NCBI GenBank assembly: GCA_013288285.1
Contig: JABDCE010000015.1
Span: forward strand, 1-46,665
Length of the DNA: 46,665 bases
Source of the DNA: Bacteroidota bacterium
GTDB taxonomy: Bacteria > Bacteroidota > Bacteroidia > Chitinophagales > Chitinophagaceae
Direction: 5' to 3'
Under the pieces are notes generated by a model that saw only the letters and a program-made list of their open reading frames with translations, did no database searches and was not told the origin of the DNA. Position 1 is the first letter of the stretch, and each line of letters starts with the position of its first letter. A program made the translations under genes and the position numbers. Below are positions 1 through 8,708 of the stretch, one piece after another.

Positions 1-1005
1 TTTGGTACGGATCTTGCTTTCTTAAAGAACCGCATCACTACCTCGTTTACTTATTATAGCAGGACCACAGACGGCCTGATTGCAGCGGTGCCGCTTCCTC
101 CGTCTTCAGGTTTTGCGTATGACTTTGTGAACATAGGATCTGTGAGCAACAAAGGCGAAGAAATATCGCTGAGGGGCACGCCGATAGCTACAAGATATGG
201 TTTGAGGTGGGACATCTTCGGGACATACACGCACAACGTAAGTGATGTACTGAGCCTGAAGAACGGAGTGAATAATATAGTGCTGGGCGGTATGAACGGC
301 ATGAATATAGTTGCAGCGGTGGGTCAGCCTTACGGCACATTCTATGCTGCCGACATTCAATACTGGCAAGATCCTAAGACAGGCTCATGGCATCCGGTTG
401 TAGATCAGACTACCGGACTACCTGTAGCAACTAAGGGCCCGGTATACAGAGGCTCTTTCCAGCCTAAGTTCCAGGCATCATGGGGTACAGAGCTTTCTTA
501 CAAGGGCCTGAAACTGCACGCTTTATTTGTGACCAAGCAGGGTGGCCAGTTCTTCAGCGAGACGAAGATGGAAACAGATATGAACGGTACATCGCAGGAA
601 ACTGTGGTGAACAACCGTAACCCTTATGTATGGGCTAACTCGGTATACCAGGTAGCGAATACCAACATCTACCTGCCGAACAGCACGAAATTCACGCCTT
701 ACAACTATTATACAACTGAGTCGCAGGTATTGCCAGCGCAGGGTTTAGTAAATGCGAGTTATGTGAAACTGCAGGAATTGTCGTTGTCTTACAAGATACC
801 GACAAAATATTATAAACACAGTCCGTTTGGCGGCCTTGAGGCAGGCGTATTTGGTAACAACCTGCTGATATGGACAGCAAAGAGCAACCACTATGGCGAT
901 CCTGAGGAAACATCAGCAGGCGCACTTGGTAACGGACAAGGATTTAACTATGGCGCCAATCCTTCTGTAAGGAGTTATGGAGTATTTGCCAAGGTTACAT
1001 TCTAA
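1..1005 (+). CDS. SusC/RagA-family TonB-linked outer membrane receptor, C-terminal part (5' truncated by window)
   Basis: The reading frame is open from the first base and ends at TAA 1003-1005, so only the last ~334 residues are present. The visible part is the barrel: alternating aromatic/polar strands (e.g. TSFTYYSRTTDGL), glycine-rich turns, and the typical C-terminal strand SYGVFAKVTF ending in Phe, which is the usual outer-membrane insertion signal. The segment near residues 215-275 (QGLVNASYVKLQELSLSYK, then a GLEAGVFGNNLLIWT-type strand) is characteristic of SusC/RagA C-termini. The family imports glycans or peptides across the outer membrane with a SusD lid and TonB energy. A SusD gene follows after 30 nt, confirming the pair. 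The substrate cannot be told from this part; no glycoside hydrolase is visible nearby. Confidence 0.93.
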   Translation, partial: FGTDLAFLKNRITTSFTYYSRTTDGLIAAVPLPPSSGFAYDFVNIGSVSNKGEEISLRGTPIATRYGLRWDIFGTYTHNVSDVLSLKNGVNNIVLGGMNGMNIVAAVGQPYGTFYAADIQYWQDPKTGSWHPVVDQTTGLPVATKGPVYRGSFQPKFQASWGTELSYKGLKLHALFVTKQGGQFFSETKMETDMNGTSQETVVNNRNPYVWANSVYQVANTNIYLPNSTKFTPYNYYTTESQVLPAQGLVNASYVKLQELSLSYKIPTKYYKHSPFGGLEAGVFGNNLLIWTAKSNHYGDPEETSAGALGNGQGFNYGANPSVRSYGVFAKVTF

Positions 1006-1035
1006 ATCTTAAATTTATTTTATAAAATATCGATT

Positions 1036-2517
1036 ATGTTGATAAATAGGAAATTTGTTTTTACAGCTGCTGTTGCGCTTGCATTAGGTGTATCGTCCTG
1101 TAAGAAGTTTAACAATGTAAATACTAATCCAAACGTTTCACAAAATGCTACTGTACAGACACTGCTGCCAGCTGCCGAACTTTATGTAGGCTCTGGTGTG
1201 GGTGTGGACCTGCAGATAGCCGGTTCGATATGGTCGCAATACTGGACACAAACTCCTGCAGGCAACCAATATATAGCACTGGAGCAATTCAATCCGGGAC
1301 AGGACCAGGCGGCATCAGGCTGGACTAATTTATATGCCGGCGCTGAAAACCTGTTTCAATTATCACAGCTTGCAGATTCTCTTCATAAAAAGTCTTACCA
1401 GGCAATAGCACTGATATTGGAGGCCTATACGTTCCAGGTAATTACCGATGGCTGGGGTAATGCTCCGTACAAGCAGGCATTACAGGGCCAGTATGTATAT
1501 GGCCACAAAATAAACCCGCAGTATGATTCCCAGATCGTGATCTATAATGGCATCATTAATTTCCTTGATTCTGCCAACAAGTTATTGAAGGCAGGCGGCG
1601 GGGCTCCGACCACAGATGACCTGATATACGGTGGTGATATGGGCAAGTGGCAGCGGTTTGCCAACACGCTGCGCCTGAAAGTGCTGCTGCGGGAAATATA
1701 TATAGACCCTACGGGCGCTACAAAGAAAATAGACACCATGTATGACGGCAGCCCTGCATTTATGGGCGCCGGTGATGACGCTAAAATAACCTACGGAGCT
1801 AACCTGGGCAATAAGAACCCACTGTATGCTGAAGAAAGCTCTGTGCAACTGGGCAGCGTGCAGAATTTTGCTGGTAGCAAGACCTGTATAGACTCTATGA
1901 ACAATAACGGTGACCCAAGGGTGCGTGTATTCTACGAAGCGACATCAGGTGGAAACTATACCGGACTGACACAGGGAACATATAATATACCTGCGGCTGC
2001 AGGCTCTTACTCTATACCAGGCACTGCGGTAGCAGGTGATGGTCAAAATGCTGCATCGGCTAACGCCCCTGTGATCCTGATTTCGAGCTGGGAGAGTTTC
2101 TTCCTGCAAGCTGAAGCGGGCGCAAGGGGATTGGGCGCTGCTGCCGGAAACGACAATGCAAATTTCGCATCAGGTATACAGGCGAGCTTTACTTACTACA
2201 ATATTGCCGGTAGCTACCCTGCTTATATAAATAGCGGAGCAACCTGGACGGTATATCCTGCGGGTGGAACATTAGCCCAGAAGTTGAGGGCGATCATTAC
2301 CCAAAAATGGTTTGCAATGTGTGGTAACCAGGGCTTTGAAGCATGGGCAGAATATCGCCGTACAGGGTATCCTGACTTCCTGGTGCAGCCAGCTAGTAGT
2401 GTGATAGGTGGCCAACGCCCGGAAAGGTTATTGTACCCAACATCAGAAAGTACATCTAATGCCGGTTTCCCTGGCCTGCAGCCAGTAACTACAAGGGTAT
2501 GGTGGGATATAAACTAA
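1036..2517 (+). CDS. SusD/RagB-family nutrient-binding outer membrane lipoprotein
   Basis: 493 residues. An N-terminal signal ends in a lipobox (VSSCKK, Cys at about residue 22), giving a surface lipoprotein. The sequence KKFNNVNTNPN directly after the Cys, the helical TPR-like middle and the C-terminal TQKWFAMCGNQGFEAWAEYRRTGYPD motif fit the SusD-like_2 subgroup (the 'NTNPN' type). The length is usual for the family. SusD proteins cap the SusC barrel and bind the ligand. It lies 30 nt behind the SusC gene on the same strand and 28 nt before a third lipoprotein, so the three are very likely one operon. ATG 1036 begins directly with a signal peptide; no clear Shine-Dalgarno is seen, as expected in this phylum. 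Confidence 0.95.
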   Translation: MLINRKFVFTAAVALALGVSSCKKFNNVNTNPNVSQNATVQTLLPAAELYVGSGVGVDLQIAGSIWSQYWTQTPAGNQYIALEQFNPGQDQAASGWTNLYAGAENLFQLSQLADSLHKKSYQAIALILEAYTFQVITDGWGNAPYKQALQGQYVYGHKINPQYDSQIVIYNGIINFLDSANKLLKAGGGAPTTDDLIYGGDMGKWQRFANTLRLKVLLREIYIDPTGATKKIDTMYDGSPAFMGAGDDAKITYGANLGNKNPLYAEESSVQLGSVQNFAGSKTCIDSMNNNGDPRVRVFYEATSGGNYTGLTQGTYNIPAAAGSYSIPGTAVAGDGQNAASANAPVILISSWESFFLQAEAGARGLGAAAGNDNANFASGIQASFTYYNIAGSYPAYINSGATWTVYPAGGTLAQKLRAIITQKWFAMCGNQGFEAWAEYRRTGYPDFLVQPASSVIGGQRPERLLYPTSESTSNAGFPGLQPVTTRVWWDIN

Positions 2518-2545
2518 TTGTTTTTTGATAAAAAAAAGTAAGAGA

Positions 2546-3217
2546 ATGAAGAAAATATTAATGCTATCGGTGCTTGCAGCAGTTGCATTTGTGGGTTGTA
2601 AAAAGAAGGAAGATACGGTATCGAGAGTGGTAAGTGTATCTTATCCTACTGTAACGATCGTCAATTCGCAGTTTTACAGTTTCCCTGTAGGTGGCGGGCC
2701 ATTGCCGAACGCAAACACCATAATTGCGACAGCTTATGATTCGTTTTACCACCAATCTATAAAGCCAGTAGTAGATGCAAGTGAGGTGTCGGACATTATA
2801 CCGGGCTTATACATAATAACGGTATCAGCAAAAAACACTGATGGGTTCCTGGGATACAACTATGTATATGTAGCGATAACGAGCGAACCGGATTCCATAA
2901 ACGTTGCGGGCCAGTACGTGCGCCAGGACAACTTTGATACGGTAAATGTGACCAAAATAGGTGCAGGATTTTACAGAACGGATAATGTAGGAGGCAACAG
3001 GGTAACGCCGGGTGCAGCCGTAAATACAGTAGTTCCGGGTTATTTTGTGATGGGGTCTGATAACTCATCTTTGTATATGCAGACGCAGCCGAGTCCAATC
3101 GGCACATTCTCGGGTACAGGTTCGTTCAATCTATCGCCGGGCGACACTGCGTTTCAGTATGTGATAAAAGGCAATACCAATTTTGACGGCACGAACAGGG
3201 TATTCAAGAAACTATAG
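2546..3217 (+). CDS. SusE/F-position lipoprotein of unknown fold
   Basis: 223 residues from ATG 2546. An upstream in-frame TTG (2525) would add seven residues in front of an otherwise perfect signal peptide, so it was not used. MKKILMLSVLAAVAFVGCKKK is a lipoprotein signal with Cys near residue 19. The rest is beta-rich; residues ~25-110 look like an Ig-like domain (PGLYIITVSAKNTDGF). It is the last gene of the SusC-SusD-lipoprotein operon and is followed by a strong terminator. By position it is analogous to SusE/SusF or DUF5012-type surface lipoproteins that help bind ligand. The specific family is not recognised with certainty and the function is inferred only from context. Confidence 0.8.
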   Translation: MKKILMLSVLAAVAFVGCKKKEDTVSRVVSVSYPTVTIVNSQFYSFPVGGGPLPNANTIIATAYDSFYHQSIKPVVDASEVSDIIPGLYIITVSAKNTDGFLGYNYVYVAITSEPDSINVAGQYVRQDNFDTVNVTKIGAGFYRTDNVGGNRVTPGAAVNTVVPGYFVMGSDNSSLYMQTQPSPIGTFSGTGSFNLSPGDTAFQYVIKGNTNFDGTNRVFKKL

Positions 3218-3231
3218 TATAAAAGCAATTC

Positions 3232-3274
3232 AATGGAAAGATCCTGCGGCAGAAACGCAGGATCTTTCCATTTG
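3232..3274 (+). terminator. Strong hairpin terminator after the SusCD operon
   Basis: A perfect 17-bp inverted repeat (3232-3248 with 3256-3272) around a 7-nt loop, starting 14 nt after the lipoprotein stop codon. The downstream U-run is short (TTT), so release may rely mainly on the long stem. Confidence 0.8.
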
Positions 3275-3350
3275 TGGCCGTATGCAGATGAATAAAGCAG
3301 AATTTATTGCGGTATTTCACTTTTTAACAAATTTTCCATTGTTCAGCCAT

Positions 3351-3358
3351 TATATTTG
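3351..3358 (+). promoter_or_regulatory. Promoter -7 element TATATTTG
   Basis: Exact match to the Bacteroidota -7 consensus TAnnTTTG, 17 nt before the ATG of the following barrel gene. No convincing TTTG -33 element at the usual spacing. Confidence 0.55.
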
Positions 3359-3375
3359 CGCACTAATTTAGTTCT

Positions 3376-4089
3376 ATGCAAAGAATCATCGCCATACTGG
3401 CGTTCCTGCTTGTTCCGTCGTATGTGCTGCTGGCGCAGGACGGGACTGATAAAATGAACAGCGGAGCTGTACCCCCAGCTATATCTAAACCCGCGCGAGA
3501 CTTTGTGATGCTGAAGTTTGGCTACAATAACTGGATACAGAAACCAGACAGTGTTAAAAACAAAACTTTCAACTATACAGTAGGCGCTAATCTCTGCTAT
3601 GATTTCCCGATCAAAAAGTCTAAATTCAGTTTTGCCGTTGGCCTGGGTATCCTCACATCAGTTAACTACCTGGATCAGCAAGTGCTGAGATCGGCCGACA
3701 CAGCAGTGCAGGCAGCCCAGTTTTTAGCAGATACCACGCACTATAAAAGGTACAAGTTTGTAACGGCCTATGTACAGGCCCCATTTGAGTTAAGGTACTT
3801 TTCCAATACAGTAAACAGGAATAAGGGTTTTAAAGCAGCAGCCGGCCTGGAGATAGGTACACTGCTGGGCGCGCACACCAAGGGCCTGACTTCTGAAGAC
3901 GGAGCTAATGCAAAGTTTAAGATAGATACGAAGAGGTTTGTGAGCCCATGGAACTTTGCAGCGACAGCCCGTGTGGGCTGGGGCAATTTTGCAATATTTG
4001 CGTCTTATAACCTGACCACTGTATTTAAAGAGAATGAAGGCCCACCAATTACTCCGGCCTCTGTAGGCATCTGTTTGACCGGCCTGTAA
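3376..4089 (+). CDS. Outer membrane beta-barrel protein (porin-like, OMP_b-brl_2 type)
   Basis: 237 residues with an N-terminal signal peptide (cleavage likely after VLLAQ, about residue 21). The mature part alternates hydrophobic strands with polar turns: FVMLKFGYNNWIQKP, FNYTVGANLCYDFPI, FSFAVGLGILTSVNYL, AAGLEIGTLLGAHTKG and a final NFAIFASYNLTTVF-like strand. This is the pattern of the small 8-10-stranded PorT/OmpW-like barrels common in Bacteroidota. The transported molecule or structural role cannot be told. It stands alone between the SusCD operon and a convergent second barrel gene, with its own -7 element upstream. Confidence 0.78.
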   Translation: MQRIIAILAFLLVPSYVLLAQDGTDKMNSGAVPPAISKPARDFVMLKFGYNNWIQKPDSVKNKTFNYTVGANLCYDFPIKKSKFSFAVGLGILTSVNYLDQQVLRSADTAVQAAQFLADTTHYKRYKFVTAYVQAPFELRYFSNTVNRNKGFKAAAGLEIGTLLGAHTKGLTSEDGANAKFKIDTKRFVSPWNFAATARVGWGNFAIFASYNLTTVFKENEGPPITPASVGICLTGL

Positions 4090-4111
4090 TATAGTTCTGA
4101 AACTTAATGGT

Positions 4112-4145
4112 AAATGCCCAAAGTACATCTGTATTTTGGGCATTT
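4112..4145 (+). terminator. Hairpin after the barrel gene
   Basis: An 11-bp perfect stem (4112-4122 with 4135-4145) 22 nt after the stop codon. No U-tract follows, so assignment as a terminator rests on position and stem strength. Confidence 0.45.
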
Positions 4146-4176
4146 GCATGCTATGCCGAATGAGCAGTGTACGGCA

Positions 4177-4207
4177 ATAAAAAAGGGTGCCTGGAAAGGT
4201 ACCCTTT
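4177..4207 (-). terminator. Rho-independent terminator for the minus-strand barrel gene
   Basis: On the minus strand a 9-bp stem (4198-4206 with 4183-4191, one G-U pair) with a 6-nt loop is followed by a run of T's (complement of 4177-4184). It lies about 140 nt after the stop of the gene at 4349-5071. Confidence 0.65.
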
Positions 4208-4348
4208 ATGGAAATCTAATGTTGGGCATTCCCGGTCCTTAAACTTCCATCAAACACACACTATCGAGGGAATGCAATATTATAAGTTCAAAAACCGTAC
4301 CAAAGTCTGCTGGCCGGCCAAGAGTTAACATTGTATTGTAACTAAGAC

Positions 4349-5071
4349 TTAGAAGCGCCAGCGCAAGCCAAGCGTTTCGGGGAAATAAATGGTATGAAAA
4401 TTGGCGTTCTCGTGATCGTAATGGATGTCGTTGGTATGTACGCCAGCATAGCGAATAGCCAGGTCAACATTTAAAGCCAGGCGAGGGAGTATGTAGTAAG
4501 TATACCCGATCTGCGCACCATAAGTAAGGCCAATGCCATAGCCATAGTCGTAACGGGACATGTATGTGTAGTTGGAATCAGGTGCAGACTTATACTTGCT
4601 GTAAGCAATAGAACCGTCGTTAATGGTATTGATGATACCAAGTGTAACGCCGAAGTTAATGTTAGACCTGTTGATGGTATTGTACTGGGAATAAAAAGGA
4701 ATGACGTAGTTGATGCCTATTGATTCGGTCATGGCCTTATCTGCAACCAGGAATGTGATCTGCTGCGGCTTCAGGGCCTGCCCGTTAAGGTCGGTAAGGC
4801 TCCATTGCCCATAAGATTCCCATTTTCTCGTTCCGACGTCCGCATTCATCATCCAGTGCGGATTGAAGAAGTAACTTGCACGTATTGAATAATCGGGAGA
4901 AACATTAGTTTGTGTGCCCTGATAAGCATTCGCAGGGCCTAATGGCCTTGTGAATGTACTGAAACCAGCATTCACACCAATTTCCCAAAAATAATCGGGT
5001 GGTAAATTCTGCGCAAACATACTGCCCGCAGCACCCAGAAAAATGGCTACGGTGAGTAAAAATGCCTTCAT
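4349..5071 (-). CDS. Secreted outer membrane beta-barrel protein, function unknown
   Basis: 240 residues from ATG at 5071; an in-frame TTG ten codons upstream lies before the signal peptide and was rejected. The signal peptide MKAFLLTVAIFLGAAGSMFAQ ends in a standard A-x-A/Q site. The mature protein has barrel-like strands (FWEIGVNAGFSTF, YSIRASYFFNPHWMMNADVG, YGIGLTYGAQIGYTYYI, ALNVDLAIRYAGV) and ends in ETLGLRWRF with a terminal Phe, the outer-membrane insertion signal. It resembles small Bacteroidota barrels of the PorT/OmpA-barrel type. It is 146 nt downstream of the AAA+ ATPase gene on the same strand, so co-transcription is possible but not shown. No substrate can be inferred. Confidence 0.75.
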   Translation of the reverse strand: MKAFLLTVAIFLGAAGSMFAQNLPPDYFWEIGVNAGFSTFTRPLGPANAYQGTQTNVSPDYSIRASYFFNPHWMMNADVGTRKWESYGQWSLTDLNGQALKPQQITFLVADKAMTESIGINYVIPFYSQYNTINRSNINFGVTLGIINTINDGSIAYSKYKSAPDSNYTYMSRYDYGYGIGLTYGAQIGYTYYILPRLALNVDLAIRYAGVHTNDIHYDHENANFHTIYFPETLGLRWRF

Positions 5072-5217
5072 ACGAGGAGCAAGTTTTAAAATTAGAATCA
5101 AATCTAAGTAAATTTTGCTGTGAAAGAAAGAAAATGCCTAAAAAACCTTTAAAGTTGCGGAGTATATCCGAATATGCTTATAACTGCCTAAAACTCAATA
5201 TTTGAGGTTGTGGATGC

Positions 5218-6729
5218 TTATTCATCCTCATCATCACCTCCGAGGTTCAGGTCCATCATACTGCCGAGCATATCTGCAAAGGCAAACCCACCTTTTTCTA
5301 CACCTTTTTTGCTGATCAGCGAGTATTCAGACAAGCCATGTAACATGAACTCCATGAGCAGGGCAGTATCACTCTCGCCGGCATTCGGGTAAAATTGTTT
5401 TACGGCGGCATAAAGCCCATCGACCTGGTATAAGTGAGCGAGGTAATCCTCGTCGGAGTCGGCCTGCAAAAGCATAACGTCATTGTTTTTCCCAAACCAA
5501 TCTATGACCGGCTGATATGGAGTTGGTTTTGCTTTGGCTTTCTGCACATCCCTGCCTTTTTTGAATGATTGCGGATCGGGGAAGTACTGAACGAATGTGG
5601 AGCGGATGGCCAGGCCGAGAAGCCGGTGGGCGACATTGAGTGCACCTTCCTGCTCTCCCTCGTATACCAGCTCGATCTTGCCGGTGATGGAGGGTACTAT
5701 GCCAACAAAGTCAGAGATGCGTACCCTGGCGTTGTCTTTATTGCTTTGCAGTGCACGGAGCTCGGCAGTGCTCACGAGGTTTTCATAAGCCGATATAGTA
5801 AGCCGGGCAGATACGCCACTCTTCTGATCGACAAATTCGCTCTTGCGGGCTTCCATAGCTATCTGCTCTATGAGTAAGCTACACAGATCAGGGACGTGTA
5901 CTTTTTGCAGTTGTTCCGGCAATATATCCGCTTCCTGAGCAGTGATGGCCCGGGAAATCTCCACTGTTTTAGGGTAGTGCGTAATGATCTGGCTTTCTAT
6001 ACGGTCTTTGAGCGGGGTAACGATACTGCCGCGGTTGGTATAATCTTCGGGATTGGCGGTGAAGATAAACAGGATATCAAGCGGCATACGCAGCTTAAAC
6101 CCACGTATCTGTATGTCGCCTTCCTGCAAAATATTGAAGAGCGACACCTGTATGCGGGCCTGGAGATCGGGCAACTCATTGATGACAAATATGCCGCGGT
6201 GTGAGCGCGGTATGATGCCATAATGGAGCGCCTGCTCGTCGGCAAAACTGAGGCGCATATTGGCAGCCTTTATGGGGTCTATGTCTCCGATGAGGTCTGC
6301 AACAGAAACATCGGGTGTGGCCAGCTTTTCGCCATAGCGCTGACTGCGGTGCAGCCACGATATGGGCGTCTTGTCGCCTTTCTCTTCTAATAAAGTACGG
6401 GCATACAGCGAAATAGGCATGAATGGATCATCATTTATCTCGCTGCCGGCAACTACGGGAATCCATTCATCCATCAGGTGAATCATCTCGCGGGCCATAC
6501 GTGTCTTGGCCTGGCCGCGCAAGCCGAGGAAGAGAATGTTGTGGCGGGAGAGCAATGCTCGTTCTACATCAGGGATAACGGTGTCTTCAAAGCCAAGGAC
6601 TGTCTGGAACGGACTTTGTTTTTTCTGAATTAACTGAACGAGATTTTCGCGGATTTCCTGCTTCACACTCTTAGTGGTATATCCTGCCTTTTTCAGCGCT
6701 CCGAAGTCTTTTATTTCTGGTTGTTTCAT
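5218..6729 (-). CDS. MoxR/magnesium-chelatase-like AAA+ ATPase
   Basis: 503 residues from ATG 6729 (MKQPEIKDFG). The AAA+ core contains Walker A GLRGQAKT (69-76), Walker B IFVINE (180-185), sensor 1 FIFTANPEDY and an arginine-finger-like region around LKDRIESQIITHYP. This layout matches the ChlI/BchI-like branch (Mg-chelatase/MoxR) rather than sigma-54 activators, since no GAFTGA loop or DNA-binding domain is present. Such ATPases normally act with a von Willebrand factor A (VWA, MIDAS) partner to insert metals or remodel proteins. The C-terminal ~150 residues are acidic and end in GGDDEDE. No VWA gene is adjacent: neighbours are a barrel protein and an unknown secreted protein. Client unknown. 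Confidence 0.85.
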   Translation of the reverse strand: MKQPEIKDFGALKKAGYTTKSVKQEIRENLVQLIQKKQSPFQTVLGFEDTVIPDVERALLSRHNILFLGLRGQAKTRMAREMIHLMDEWIPVVAGSEINDDPFMPISLYARTLLEEKGDKTPISWLHRSQRYGEKLATPDVSVADLIGDIDPIKAANMRLSFADEQALHYGIIPRSHRGIFVINELPDLQARIQVSLFNILQEGDIQIRGFKLRMPLDILFIFTANPEDYTNRGSIVTPLKDRIESQIITHYPKTVEISRAITAQEADILPEQLQKVHVPDLCSLLIEQIAMEARKSEFVDQKSGVSARLTISAYENLVSTAELRALQSNKDNARVRISDFVGIVPSITGKIELVYEGEQEGALNVAHRLLGLAIRSTFVQYFPDPQSFKKGRDVQKAKAKPTPYQPVIDWFGKNNDVMLLQADSDEDYLAHLYQVDGLYAAVKQFYPNAGESDTALLMEFMLHGLSEYSLISKKGVEKGGFAFADMLGSMMDLNLGGDDEDE

Positions 6730-6786
6730 AATTTTCAAGGTACGATTACTATAGTTGTTAAAATGTTTTTCCTGGCAACATACTGA

Positions 6787-8127
6787 TCAGTTCCAGTTAT
6801 CGTTTACTTTTGGTTTTGGTTTTTCTTTAGGTGCGTCCTCATTCATTTTTTTCTCCTTTTCTTCTTCTTCCAGGCGCTTCTTTTCACGTTCTTTTTCTTT
6901 CTTAATTTTTTTCTCCAGCCGTACTACTTTCGGATCTTTGTCCTCGGCAGGTTTCTCATCAGCATCAATCACATCAGCATCAGAGCGGCCAGACTCGCCT
7001 TTTTCCAAGATCCTGTCCAGTGCCTCCAGCTTTTTTTCTGAGATATCTGCCGGTTTCAATACTACATCGTAACCTGTCTGGCTTTCATTGTTTGTCCATG
7101 AGCCGGTGTATATACGATTGTTGAGCTCCAGTTCCAGTGATCCCACGGGTGGGTCGTCTTCCATTACCCAATGCCCATCGCTGTCGCGGGTAATATTCAG
7201 TTTCACGTAATTGAGCTGATCGCCAAATTTATACAGGCCATCGTAAAACGAGGTTTTGCCGGACTTGACATCTCTCAGGTACCTGATAAAGAGCTTTACG
7301 GGTATTTCATCGTCAAATTTACCTTCATAATATTTCCTGTCTATTACTTCTTTTCTTACCTGCTGTTTGTCTTCCTCGGTCAATGGGTTAGAGATCTGAA
7401 GATTCTTATTTTTGCCGGCGGTGGTATCGTTAGCCGATGTATCGGCGCGGTTCTTTTTCCGCAACATATTTTTTGCGGAGTCGCTGTTCATGTTTTTTGC
7501 CAACCACTCATAGTATTTCTTCTCTTCCTTTTCCTTGAATGTATACTCATCAATAGTGGAAGCCTCAAGTATATTGATGACCTGGCCGCCGAAAAAGTAG
7601 CCGTTTATCTTTTGTATCTCTGTGATGGTGATACAAAAAGTAAGCCGCCCCATCATATCGCGCACGAAAAGGTAGCCTTTGAACCGTTCGGGGGATATAC
7701 GATCGTAACCGGCAAGATCGCGGGTAAGGGGTTCTTTGATCAGCTCGTATCGCTGGATGACCACGCCATTCCAGTGAATACCGGAGTCTTCTCCTTTTAC
7801 GACCACGCGCTCAAACCGGGCAAGAATGTCGTGGTTATAGTAAGGATCGAACTGTAGCAGGGCTTGCGGATGTTCTTTTAATTCATTCAGGGCTTTTACG
7901 GTCTCGGGAGCCTGGTCGTGATTGTGCATGACCAGGCTCCATAGGGTATCGAAAGGAGGGAAAAGGTAAAAATAACTGAGTGAGTCCTTATGAATGAGAC
8001 AGCCAAGAACATTTTGCATCAGCCCTACCTCGGTTGTTGGTACGGCACGGGATTGATGTTTACGTGCGTAAGTATCATGACCTGCAAACAGACAGAAGGA
8101 TAAAACTAAAATAAAAAAATACTTCAT
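6787..8127 (-). CDS. Conserved secreted protein of unknown function with charged C-terminal tail
   Basis: 446 residues, ATG at 8127. The N-terminus MKYFFILVLSFCLFAGHDTYA is a signal peptide. No known enzyme motif is recognised. Residues ~30-200 are globular (NVLGCLIHKDSLSYFYLFPPFDT). Residues ~205-265 are charged and partly disordered. Residues ~270-370 look beta-rich (RIYTGSWTNNESQTGYDVVL). The last ~60 residues are an E/K-rich low-complexity, probably coiled-coil or disordered stretch (KVVRLEKKIKKEKEREKKRL) ending in PKVNDNWN. It lies 57 nt upstream of the AAA+ ATPase gene on the same strand and could share its transcript. Function is not inferred. Confidence 0.72.
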   Translation of the reverse strand: MKYFFILVLSFCLFAGHDTYARKHQSRAVPTTEVGLMQNVLGCLIHKDSLSYFYLFPPFDTLWSLVMHNHDQAPETVKALNELKEHPQALLQFDPYYNHDILARFERVVVKGEDSGIHWNGVVIQRYELIKEPLTRDLAGYDRISPERFKGYLFVRDMMGRLTFCITITEIQKINGYFFGGQVINILEASTIDEYTFKEKEEKKYYEWLAKNMNSDSAKNMLRKKNRADTSANDTTAGKNKNLQISNPLTEEDKQQVRKEVIDRKYYEGKFDDEIPVKLFIRYLRDVKSGKTSFYDGLYKFGDQLNYVKLNITRDSDGHWVMEDDPPVGSLELELNNRIYTGSWTNNESQTGYDVVLKPADISEKKLEALDRILEKGESGRSDADVIDADEKPAEDKDPKVVRLEKKIKKEKEREKKRLEEEEKEKKMNEDAPKEKPKPKVNDNWN

Positions 8128-8360
8128 CCAGGATGGTTCGAGCGAATAAAGTTAGTGTTTTAAAAGTTAAGTGAGAATGTCAAAATGACTTGGGGCGTTT
8201 CAAATCTTCGCGAATTGGGTAGCCCGCTCCGGGGCAAAAAGCTTCTTAGAGCATTTTTACTACAAAGCGATAGCTCCGCTGGAGCATACTGGAAATTTAT
8301 GCAAAATGAAGGAAGATGAATTGCACCGAAGTACTTCTACTGTTTGAACGGCTCTTTCCA

Positions 8361-8708
8361 TCAAATGAACTCGAATACTCTTTCCGGCGGCCTTGCTACA
8401 ATGGCTTTATCACCTTTTTCCACAATTGGCCTTTCCATCAGTTCAGGATGCGCAATCAGTATGGATACCCACTCACTCTCTGTATGTTCTGTATCCCTGA
8501 ATTGTTCTTTATAAATGAGTTCGTTTTTACGCACAAGGTCTACAGCCTTCATGCCGAGTTTTTTGAGCAATCGTTTTAGTTCGGTCTTTTTCAAAGGCTC
8601 GGTCATATACCACCTGGCAGTGTATGGTATATTCTGTTCTATCAATATTTCTAATGCGCCCCTGCTTTTGCTGCACCGGCCATTGTGGTAGATGGTAAGT
8701 GTATCCAT
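8361..8708 (-). CDS. ArsC/Spx-family thioredoxin-fold protein (arsenate reductase-like)
   Basis: 115 residues. The ArsC family motif YHNGRCSKSRGALEIL places the catalytic Cys at residue 12; Arg60 (LVRKNE), Arg93 (MERPIV) and Arg106 (RPPERV) correspond to the three arginines that bind the oxyanion in E. coli ArsC (Arg60, Arg94, Arg107). The pattern is that of glutaredoxin-coupled arsenate reductases, ~115 residues long. Its ATG overlaps the stop of scoB as TAATG, so it is translationally coupled to a CoA-transferase operon, and no arsR, arsB or acr3 gene is near. It may therefore be a general YffB/ArsC-like redox protein rather than an arsenic-resistance enzyme; the residues do permit arsenate reduction. 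Confidence 0.88.
   Translation of the reverse strand: MDTLTIYHNGRCSKSRGALEILIEQNIPYTARWYMTEPLKKTELKRLLKKLGMKAVDLVRKNELIYKEQFRDTEHTESEWVSILIAHPELMERPIVEKGDKAIVARPPERVFEFI

Noticed and set aside
5218-6729. Sigma-54 activator
   Set aside because: No GAFTGA loop and no Fis-type DNA-binding domain; Walker motifs fit the MoxR/ChlI group.
7171-7857. Plus-strand open frame of 228 codons inside the unknown secreted protein gene
   Set aside because: The minus-strand gene has a signal peptide, ATG start and coherent composition; the plus-strand translation is hydrophobic without domain pattern.
8128-8360. Gene or RNA in the 233-bp gap before the ArsC-like gene
   Set aside because: Only a short hairpin-like GCTCCGCTGGAGC (about 8272-8284) was seen; no promoter, ORF or terminator pattern is supported.
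8361-8708. Arsenic resistance operon
   Set aside because: No arsR, arsB, acr3 or arsM gene is near; the gene is coupled to scoAB instead.
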